From Klebsiella pneumoniae (GTDB lineage: Bacteria; Myxococcota_A; UBA796; SXON01): a stretch of 64,000 nt of DNA. The notes beneath the pieces are model-generated. The model was not told where the DNA came from. It saw nothing but the letters and a program-made list of their open reading frames with translations, and did not search any database. Shown here one piece after another: positions 15,830 to 22,325 of this stretch (its first letter is position 1; each line of letters begins with the position of its first letter). The stretch covers positions 1-64,000 of the forward strand of contig CAMAWH010000017.1 of assembly GCA_945861635.1 (NCBI GenBank), in the 5' to 3' direction. A program made the translations under genes and the position numbers.

Positions 15830-17215
15830 CTATTGGCACGCCGAAACGTCAAAGCCGCCGGCCGCGAGCGAGGCGACCGAAAATGAATCTCCCGCCAGTA
15901 CGGGAACCAAATCAGCCTCCGGGATCGACGTGCCTTCGACGTCATTGATCGCACGAATAAACAGGTTGGCGAGGACGCCGTACCCGGTGTCGGAGAAATG
16001 CAGACCATCGAGCGAAACAAATCCGCCTACGACAGTGATTTCAACGTTGGTGCCCCCAACATCAATGCCATTCGCCGCAATATCCGCGACCTCCGTTCGC
16101 AAATCAACAACGTGGATATTCGGATACGGCGCCACGGCCTCGGCGAGCGCGATATTGTATTCCGTCGCCACCGCTGCGATGGCCTCCGCGGCCGCATCGC
16201 CATCTTCCGCGTTCATTTTTGCGCGGCGTTGTTGGGCGCCGCCGAGGACGGTTGGATCCGGTGCGTTGGCGAGAAATACTTCCGCGCCCGTTTCCGCCAA
16301 CATGGGAATCAGCACGGCCAAGCCAGCACGCAAGTCGGAAACGGGGGTGCCGTAGGTCGGCTCCAGTTGGTCGCCCGAAATCACCGTGGGAATGATATCA
16401 TTTCCGAGCAAATCGAAGCTCATGAGTATGCTTGGGGACGCGTTTACGGCCATTTGTGCCTGGGACACCGACGCCGCCTCACCCAAACGACCGTACGGTT
16501 CGTAGACGAGATGGGAAAGGAAGGATTGGCCAACATCCGATTTGGGGTACAAAAGGTCGTCGATGGTGCTGCCGCCCACCGCGAGATCGCGCGGAATCAT
16601 ATCCGGGTCCACCCGTCCGGGAAAAAATGCAAATGCGTTGGTCGCCGGGTCGTGGAGGTTGGCGATGACGTCCGCCGCGGCATCGGAAACAAAATCGGCG
16701 ATATCCGGAATCTCGCAGTTGGGTGGCGGTCCGATATCCGAGGGTGCCAACTGCGGAAACAAATCGGGGATCAAGATGGGCATGGAATAGTACGCCGCCG
16801 ACTGCCGCGCGATCACGGCGCCGGGAGAGACGAGCGCACCGTGATCCCAGGGAACGCCGGACTGCACCCCCTCGGTGAAGCTCGCACCGATCGCCACCAT
16901 GCGGTCAAACAATGGATCGAGCGGCGCGTCGTAGGTGTAGGCGGCCGGGGTGGTGACCGCGCGGTCCGTCGTCACGACGAGGTCCACGACGCCAGGGGCC
17001 TCCGCACCCTGAAGCGTCACGACAAGGTCCGCGCCGTCTACGCGGAGGTTGTAGGCGCGCACGCCACCGAGCGTCACGCCCGTCACCGCAGCCGCGTCCA
17101 CGCCCGTGATCCGCACATCGGTGTAGGCTGCGAGCGACCCGCGGTCGGGCGACATCGATACAACCGGCGTTTCCACCATGCCTTGGCACGCGATCAAGTG
17201 CACGATCAGGGCCAT
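15830..17215 (-). CDS. IPT/TIG plus SGNH/GDSL-hydrolase lipoprotein
   Basis: The 461-residue protein begins MALIVHLIACQG, a short signal with lipobox LIAC. Residues about 20-95 form an IPT/TIG-like beta sandwich (SPDRGSLAAYTDVRITGVDAA). The rest is SGNH-like: block I MVAIGASFTEG, block III with LLGNDI, and block V LDGLHFSDTGYG with the Asp-x-x-His pair. Enzymes of this fold add or remove acyl groups on polysaccharides or lipids. Being a probable outer-envelope lipoprotein, it may act on the exported product of the operon it opens. Its first base is 200 bp from the divergent operon, so this gene most likely carries the operon promoter. Confidence 0.8.
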   Translation of the reverse strand: MALIVHLIACQGMVETPVVSMSPDRGSLAAYTDVRITGVDAAAVTGVTLGGVRAYNLRVDGADLVVTLQGAEAPGVVDLVVTTDRAVTTPAAYTYDAPLDPLFDRMVAIGASFTEGVQSGVPWDHGALVSPGAVIARQSAAYYSMPILIPDLFPQLAPSDIGPPPNCEIPDIADFVSDAAADVIANLHDPATNAFAFFPGRVDPDMIPRDLAVGGSTIDDLLYPKSDVGQSFLSHLVYEPYGRLGEAASVSQAQMAVNASPSILMSFDLLGNDIIPTVISGDQLEPTYGTPVSDLRAGLAVLIPMLAETGAEVFLANAPDPTVLGGAQQRRAKMNAEDGDAAAEAIAAVATEYNIALAEAVAPYPNIHVVDLRTEVADIAANGIDVGGTNVEITVVGGFVSLDGLHFSDTGYGVLANLFIRAINDVEGTSIPEADLVPVLAGDSFSVASLAAGGFDVSACQ

Positions 17216-17250
17216 GCGAGCGCTCCCTTGCCACCTGATATCCGCCCATT

Positions 17251-17272
17251 GACACGGACCTCGGTCCGAGTC
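17251..17272. promoter_or_regulatory. 22-bp inverted repeat overlapping a TTGACA box (candidate operator)
   Basis: GACACGGACC/TC-centred/GGTCCGAGTC forms an inverted repeat with a 2-bp centre and one mismatch per arm, lying 36-57 bp upstream of the SGNH gene start in the divergent region. A TTGACA hexamer (17249-17254, plus strand) overlaps its left arm. No good -10 hexamer follows at the right distance, so the promoter assignment is weak, while the symmetry is clear. A dimeric regulator of the two divergent operons could bind here. Confidence 0.45.
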
Positions 17273-17323
17273 ACCATCCGCACGGAGATTTCCTCCTCAT
17301 GCGCACGACCTGAATCCACATGC

Positions 17324-17342
17324 CGTCCGGCGTGTCCGGACG
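17324..17342. promoter_or_regulatory. 19-bp inverted repeat (CGTCCGG arms) in the divergent region
   Basis: Perfect 7-bp arms (cgtccgg / ccggacg) are separated by 5 bp. It lies about 75 bp before the plus-strand flavoprotein gene. A run of nine C follows directly. It is either an operator or a hairpin in the 5' leader of the plus operon. Confidence 0.4.
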
Positions 17343-17385
17343 CCCCCCCCCATTCGGGGCGCGCGCGTACAGGTCCTGATCCGGC

Positions 17386-17402
17386 CGGGGCGACGTGCCC
17401 CG
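17386..17402 (+). promoter_or_regulatory. Hairpin just before the ribosome site of the plus-strand flavoprotein gene
   Basis: Perfect 6-bp arms (cggggc / gccccg) with a 5-base loop end immediately before the acggag ribosome site (17403-17408) and 12 bp before the ATG at 17415. In the mRNA this would be a GC-only stem next to the Shine-Dalgarno sequence, so it may tune translation initiation. Confidence 0.4.
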
Positions 17403-17414
17403 ACGGAGTTTTCC

Positions 17415-18530
17415 ATGTCCATCCTCGACCTGCTCGAACCCATCGCTGCCGGGCTGATTGCCGATTTCGCTGAATCCGTTGACCGGAATGCGGCGTTTCC
17501 GACCGAAAGCATCGCGGCGCTCGCGGCGGCCGGCCTGCTCGGCGTTGTCACCCCCGCGGAACACGGCGGATTGGGGCTCGGTTTCGACGTTGCCGCCCGC
17601 GTTGTGAACCGCCTCGCGCGGAGTTGTGGCACGACGGCAATGGTCACCTGTATGCACTACTCGGGCGCGGCCGTCCTCGCGAAATACGGTTCAGCGGCGG
17701 TCAATCAGGACGTCGCGGGCGGACGACATCTCTCGACGCTCGCGTTTTCAGAGGCGGGTTCGCGGAGCCATTTCTGGGCGCCGATGTCCACTGCCCGAGC
17801 CGAGGGCGATGCGATCGTGCTCGATGCGCAAAAAAGTTGGACGACGTCCGCCCGGGCGGCAACGGCCTACGTCTGGTCGAGTACACCCGTGACCGCCGAG
17901 GGCGCATCCACGATCTGGCTCGTGCCCGGCAACACCCCGGGAATCGACCGATCAGCGCCGTTCGACGGCCTGGGCCTGCGCGGAAACGAGTCGGCGCCCG
18001 TCCGCTCGGTTGCCGCGCGGATCCCGCTCGCGCATCGGCTGGGCCCGGATGGCGGTGGGTTCGACATCATGATGGGAACCGTCCTGCCACTTTTCAACCT
18101 CGCCAACGCAGGGTGCGCGATCGGGCTCGCGGAAGCGGCGACCGAACGCGCGTGTGCCCACGCCGTCGGCACCCGCCACGCGCATCTCGACACGGCGCTC
18201 CGCGACTTACCGACGATCCGGGCATACCTCGCTCGAATGCGGGTCAAGACGGACATGGCGCGCGCGCACTGGGAGGATGCGATGCACGCCGTCATGTCGG
18301 GGCGTGCCGACGCCCTGCTCCGGGTGCTGGAAGTGAAAGTCGCCGCAGGAGAAACGGCGGGTGAGGTGACGACGTTGGCGATGCGGGTGTGCGGCGGCGC
18401 GGCCTACCGGAAGGATATCGGCGTCGAACGCTACTTCCGTGACGCGCAGGCGATGGGCGTCATGGCGCCGACAAGCGACGTGTTGTACGAGTTCATCGGG
18501 AAGGCGATCACCGGAATGGAGCTGTTCTGA
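17415..18530 (+). CDS. Acyl-CoA-dehydrogenase-family flavoprotein (second, plus-strand operon)
   Basis: A 371-residue flavoprotein with the family layout: FPTESIAALAAAGLLGVVTPAEHGGLGLG, CGTTAMVTCMHYSG, LAFSEAGSRSHFWAPM (the flavin loop), and the C-terminal RVCGGAAYRKDIGVERYFRDAQAMGV. At the catalytic-base position, where dehydrogenases have an EGT segment, it reads MAPTSD, so the Glu is absent. Family members with this change include flavin monooxygenases of the DszC type. It is co-transcribed with a PhnD-like binding protein and a diiron protein, which suggests oxidation of a small sulfur-, phosphorus- or nitrogen-containing compound (inference). Its stop overlaps the next ATG by one base. 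Confidence 0.87.
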   Translation: MSILDLLEPIAAGLIADFAESVDRNAAFPTESIAALAAAGLLGVVTPAEHGGLGLGFDVAARVVNRLARSCGTTAMVTCMHYSGAAVLAKYGSAAVNQDVAGGRHLSTLAFSEAGSRSHFWAPMSTARAEGDAIVLDAQKSWTTSARAATAYVWSSTPVTAEGASTIWLVPGNTPGIDRSAPFDGLGLRGNESAPVRSVAARIPLAHRLGPDGGGFDIMMGTVLPLFNLANAGCAIGLAEAATERACAHAVGTRHAHLDTALRDLPTIRAYLARMRVKTDMARAHWEDAMHAVMSGRADALLRVLEVKVAAGETAGEVTTLAMRVCGGAAYRKDIGVERYFRDAQAMGVMAPTSDVLYEFIGKAITGMELF

Positions 18531-19381
18531 TGGCGCGGCCGTTTACCCTGGGGGCGGTGGCCTACGACCGAAAGGTCGTGGATATCTGGGAAGGCTTCAA
18601 GGGTTGGTTCGCCACTCGCGGATTCCTCTTCGACTACGTGCTCTATTCCAACTACGAACGCCAAGTGGAGGGGCACTTCCGCGGCGAGACGGACGCCGCG
18701 TGGAACTCGCCGTTGGCGTGGTTGCAAGCGGAGCGCATCGCGGCGGAGCGCGGGCACCGCGCTCGCGCCGTTGCGATGAGAGACAGCGACTGCGATCTGA
18801 CCAGCGTCATCCTCGTGCGGGCGGATTCGCCCTTACGAACGCTGGAAGATCTTCGGGGGAAGGGGGTTGCCGTCGGGGCGAGCGATTCCCCACAGGCAAC
18901 GCTGATCCCGCTGCACATGCTGCGCGCTGCGGGCGTTCACCCGGAAACGGAGTGTCGCATCGTTGTTCACGAGGTTCATCTTGGAAAACACGGTGATCAC
19001 GTCGGAGGCGAGCGGGACGCCGTGCGAACGCTCATGCGCGGCGAGGCAGACGCCGCCTGCGTCATCGATGGCAACCTGCTCGCCTTCACACGAGAAGGGG
19101 AAATCTCCGCAGGGAGCACGCGGGTACTGGCGCAGACTGCGCCCTACGACCACTGCAACGTCACGGTGCTCGACGACGCAAATGCCGCCACGGTGACGAC
19201 GTTTGCCCGCCTGCTGCTCGGGATGTCGTACGCCGACGAGACCGTTCGGCCGCTCCTCGATCTGGAGGGGCTGAAGGAATGGAGAACTGGACGAACGGCA
19301 GGCTACGCCCAACTCGCCGCCGCGTGCGATGCCACCGGGGTTATCGACGAATTCGTGACCCGTGTCGCTCGCGACGCTTGA
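18530..19381 (+). CDS. PhnD-like substrate-binding protein without signal peptide
   Basis: The 283 residues follow the two-lobed PhnD/transferrin-like fold: FTLGAVAYDRKVVDIWEGFKGWF at the N-terminus, DSDCDLTSVILVRADSPLRTLEDLRGKGVAVGASDSPQATL in the hinge region and EADAACVIDGNL. Transport-associated members have a signal peptide. This one begins directly with the first beta strand (MARPFTLGAV), and no ABC permease or ATPase is nearby, so a cytoplasmic role is likely: a sensor, carrier or enzyme partner. The start overlaps the flavoprotein stop (TGATG). The 3' end overlaps the next gene by 20 bp, indicating tight co-expression of all three. Confidence 0.75.
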   Translation: MARPFTLGAVAYDRKVVDIWEGFKGWFATRGFLFDYVLYSNYERQVEGHFRGETDAAWNSPLAWLQAERIAAERGHRARAVAMRDSDCDLTSVILVRADSPLRTLEDLRGKGVAVGASDSPQATLIPLHMLRAAGVHPETECRIVVHEVHLGKHGDHVGGERDAVRTLMRGEADAACVIDGNLLAFTREGEISAGSTRVLAQTAPYDHCNVTVLDDANAATVTTFARLLLGMSYADETVRPLLDLEGLKEWRTGRTAGYAQLAAACDATGVIDEFVTRVARDA

Positions 19382-20540
19382 GCTGGGGGCCGCCACCCTC
19401 GATCGGGGCGGGCATCTGCTCGTGAAGCGCGCGCTGGGCAGCCTGGCGGTGGGGGAGTCCATCGTCGTTCGTGGAACCGATCCGCACCTCAGCGTCCACC
19501 TCCGTGCGCTGGCGCGATCGTGGGGGCACGGCTTCGCGGAGGGAGATGGCATCACGCTCACGCGAGGGAGCGCGGGCGACGCCCGGTGGGTCGGCGCGAC
19601 GCGCTCGCAGGCGGAGGGGGGCGGTGTTGTCGATGCCCCCTCACCCCGATGGGGGCTTGCTCTCCGGGGCGCACTGGTCGAGGCCGGAACCCCCGAGTTC
19701 ACGTTCACACTCGCGACGAAAGGCCGAGTCTGGACGGACGACGCGGCCCGCGTCTACGCGCAGGCCGCCGCCGCCCAGTGGGACCCAGCGACCGCGATTG
19801 ACTGGGCCGACCCCTTTCTGCTTCCCGACGAAGTGGAGGACGCGGTCGTGCAAGTGATGACCTACCTCGTGGAAAACGAGGTCGCAGCACTGATCGTTCC
19901 GTCCCGATTTTGCGCGCAGGTGCATCCGCACTTCCGCGAAATCGTGCAGGTGCTCGCGATTCAGGCCGCGGACGAAGCCCGCCACATCGACGTCTTCGCC
20001 CGACGTGCGACGCTGCGGCGGGCGTACCCGGGAACCTCCTCCGCGGGCGGTCAGAGATCGCTGAAAACCCTGATCGACGAACCCGATTTCGCGCTCGCCA
20101 CATTTCTTCTTTCCGTGCTGGGCGAAGGATCGTTCCTCTCCCTGCTGTGGTTTCTCCAGAATTGGGCGCCCGACCCGGTCACGCGGCAGATTGCTCGGTT
20201 GACCGCGCAGGACGAAGCGCGCCACGTCGCGTTCGGAATCGCGCATCTCGCCCACCATATCGAGGTAGAACCAGAACTTCGTGGCCGACTCGCCGCCGCG
20301 ATCGAGTCCCGTCACGCCGCGCTCCGGGACACCGCCGGCCTGAACGACGACGTCTACGACGCGCTGGTACTGCTCGCGGCCGGAGGGTGGGAAGCGGCCG
20401 ATCTCGCGCGTGGGCACGATCGGGTCGTCGCGCTCATCGCGGAGATGGACGCGGGACGGCGCCTGCGTTTGGAACGGCTGGGTTTTCCGGCGGAGGCGGC
20501 GGTGGCGCTCTCCGCCCTGCATACGAGGAACTTCATGTAG
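19362..20540 (+). CDS. TusA-like / ferritin-like diiron fusion protein
   Basis: The 392-residue protein starts at GTG 19362. Residues about 8-75 resemble TusA/SirA sulfur carriers (LDRGGHLLVKRALGSLAVGESIVVRGTDP, then RSWGHGF...DGITLTRG), but the CPxP cysteine site is missing. From about 160 onward there is a four-helix diiron pattern: LVENEVAAL, DEARHIDVF, GEGSFLSLL and DEARHVAFG, giving Glu, ExxH, Glu, ExxH. That is the ligand set of ferritin-like oxygenases. Oxygen activation on a substrate supplied or sensed by the PhnD-like partner is a reasonable inference. Last gene of the three-gene operon. The next gene is convergent, 31 bp away. Confidence 0.75.
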   Translation: MSLATLELGAATLDRGGHLLVKRALGSLAVGESIVVRGTDPHLSVHLRALARSWGHGFAEGDGITLTRGSAGDARWVGATRSQAEGGGVVDAPSPRWGLALRGALVEAGTPEFTFTLATKGRVWTDDAARVYAQAAAAQWDPATAIDWADPFLLPDEVEDAVVQVMTYLVENEVAALIVPSRFCAQVHPHFREIVQVLAIQAADEARHIDVFARRATLRRAYPGTSSAGGQRSLKTLIDEPDFALATFLLSVLGEGSFLSLLWFLQNWAPDPVTRQIARLTAQDEARHVAFGIAHLAHHIEVEPELRGRLAAAIESRHAALRDTAGLNDDVYDALVLLAAGGWEAADLARGHDRVVALIAEMDAGRRLRLERLGFPAEAAVALSALHTRNFM

Positions 20541-20571
20541 GATGCAGAGAAAGCAGGCCGCGAAGCGGCCA

Positions 20572-21291
20572 CTATCCCCCACCCACGAGTTCATTCGCCC
20601 GACGCAGGCTCTCGGGCGTTCCCGCGTCACTCCACCAGCCACCCAAGGGCGCAGAGTGCATCTCTCCCATCGCCAGGTAGCGGGTATTTACCTCGCTGAT
20701 CTCGAGTTCCCCGCGCGGCGAAGGCACGAGCGACCGGATGATTTCGTACACCCGATGGTCGTAGAAATAGATGCCCGTGACCGCATGGCGCGAGGGCGGA
20801 ACGGCGGGCTTTTCGACGACGCCGACCAGGCGCCCGTCCGCAAACTGAGCCACGCCGAAGCGCGTTGGATCGGGCACCTCTTTCAATAGGACCATCGCCC
20901 CCTTTCCCGAGGCCTGCCATGCTGCGATGTGCGGGCCGAGCGGGTCCGAGAATACGTTGTCACCGAGTACGACCGCAACCCGGCCTGCACGCGCAAAATC
21001 CTCCGCCAACCCCAACGCTTCCGCGATTCCGCCGGCACGATCCTGCACCTTGTACGTGAATCGGCAGCCAAACTCCGCGCCGGAGCCGAGCTGGTTCACG
21101 ATGGCGCCGACATGGTGAACGCCAGTCACGACGAGGATGTCGGTAATTCCGGCCTCGCAAAGTCGTTCGATCGGGTAGTAGACCATCGGACGGTCCCCAA
21201 CCGGAAGGAGGTGCTTGTTGGTCGTTTTCGTGAGCGGGTGCAGGCGGCTGCCCGAACCGCCCGCGAGCACAACGCCGCGGATTTCGTCCAT
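20572..21291 (-). CDS. rmlA: Glucose-1-phosphate thymidylyltransferase (RmlA-type), short form
   Basis: The 239-residue nucleotidyltransferase has the signature GVVLAGGSGSRLHPLTKTTNKHLLPVGDRPMVYYPIE, then LGDNVF and FGVAQF...GVVEKP. It joins dTTP and glucose-1-phosphate to dTDP-glucose, the first step toward dTDP-rhamnose and other dTDP-deoxysugars. It is shorter than the common 290-residue RmlA, as the archaeal/short type that lacks the C-terminal allosteric extension. The dTDP-glucose dehydratase gene lies divergently 20 bp away, so their promoters must reach into each other's coding regions. Confidence 0.9.
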   Translation of the reverse strand: MDEIRGVVLAGGSGSRLHPLTKTTNKHLLPVGDRPMVYYPIERLCEAGITDILVVTGVHHVGAIVNQLGSGAEFGCRFTYKVQDRAGGIAEALGLAEDFARAGRVAVVLGDNVFSDPLGPHIAAWQASGKGAMVLLKEVPDPTRFGVAQFADGRLVGVVEKPAVPPSRHAVTGIYFYDHRVYEIIRSLVPSPRGELEISEVNTRYLAMGEMHSAPLGGWWSDAGTPESLRRANELVGGG

Positions 21292-21311
21292 GCTCGTGGC
21301 ATCGTAGCAGC

Positions 21312-22268
21312 ATGCGGCGAATTCTCGTCACCGGAGGCGTCGGCTTCCTCGGGTCCCACTTTGTCGAGCGCCACGGCCTCGCGTTTCCAGACGACCGCAT
21401 CGTCATTCTCGACGCGCTGACGTACGCGGCGTCTCGGCGAAATATCGTCGGAAGGAATGTTGTGCTCGTTGAGGGTGATGTGGCCGACGAAGACGATGTT
21501 TCAGCGGCATGGGATGCGTTGAATGGGCAGCCTGACGCGGTGGTCCACTTCGCGGCGGAATCACACGTGGATCGATCCATCACCGACGCAGCGCCGTTCT
21601 GGAGAACGAACGTCCTGGGGACACAACGGATCCTCGACGCGGGCCGCACGCGGGGCATGGGCCGGTTGATTCACGTCTCAACCGATGAAGTGTACGGTTC
21701 GCTTACGGACGAGGCGCAACCTTGCCCGGAGGGGGCCGCACTCGCACCATCCTCCCCGTACGCGGCGAGCAAGGCCGCGGCCGATGCACTCATTCACGCG
21801 GCGGTCACGTCGTGGTCGTGTCCAGCCATCGTCGTGAGGCCGACCAACAACTTCGGTGCTCGGCAGTACCCGGAAAAGCTGTTGCCCGTGCTGATTCTCG
21901 CCGCGCTCGACGGCAAACCGCTGCCGCTGTACGGAGACGGACTCCACCGGAGGGACTGGCTCGATGTCCGCGACACAGCCGATGCGCTTGAATGTGTCCT
22001 GGAACGTGGGAAGATCGGCAATGTCTACCACGTCTCCGCCGCGCAGGAACGTCGTAATCTCGACGTCGCACGGTTGGTTTGCCAGGTCGCCGGCGTGCCG
22101 ACCGGGCGCATCGTGTCGGTCCAGGACCGCGCTGGCCACGACCGCCGGTATGCGCTGGACGCGACGCGGTTGCGGGCGCTCGGCTGGGCGCCGCGGTACG
22201 CGCTCGAGGAGAGCATCGCCGCATTGATCCGGTGGTACGACGAAAATCGCTTGCACTGGGGGGATTGA
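21312..22268 (+). CDS. rmlB: dTDP-glucose 4,6-dehydratase
   Basis: The 318-residue short-chain dehydrogenase-fold enzyme starts RRILVTGGVGFLGSHFVERH (GxxGxxG NAD site). It has VDRSITDAAPFWRTNVLGTQ, STDEVYGSL and the YxxxK pair in PYAASKAAADALI. It turns dTDP-glucose into dTDP-4-keto-6-deoxyglucose. The later rhamnose genes (rmlC, rmlD) are not in the window, so the final deoxysugar is open. It presumably feeds the glycosyltransferases around it. Confidence 0.92.
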   Translation: MRRILVTGGVGFLGSHFVERHGLAFPDDRIVILDALTYAASRRNIVGRNVVLVEGDVADEDDVSAAWDALNGQPDAVVHFAAESHVDRSITDAAPFWRTNVLGTQRILDAGRTRGMGRLIHVSTDEVYGSLTDEAQPCPEGAALAPSSPYAASKAAADALIHAAVTSWSCPAIVVRPTNNFGARQYPEKLLPVLILAALDGKPLPLYGDGLHRRDWLDVRDTADALECVLERGKIGNVYHVSAAQERRNLDVARLVCQVAGVPTGRIVSVQDRAGHDRRYALDATRLRALGWAPRYALEESIAALIRWYDENRLHWGD

Positions 22269-22325
22269 CCGCCGGACGACGAGAAAAACGCCTCAACTTC
22301 GCGACGCGCCGACCGAACGGGCGGC

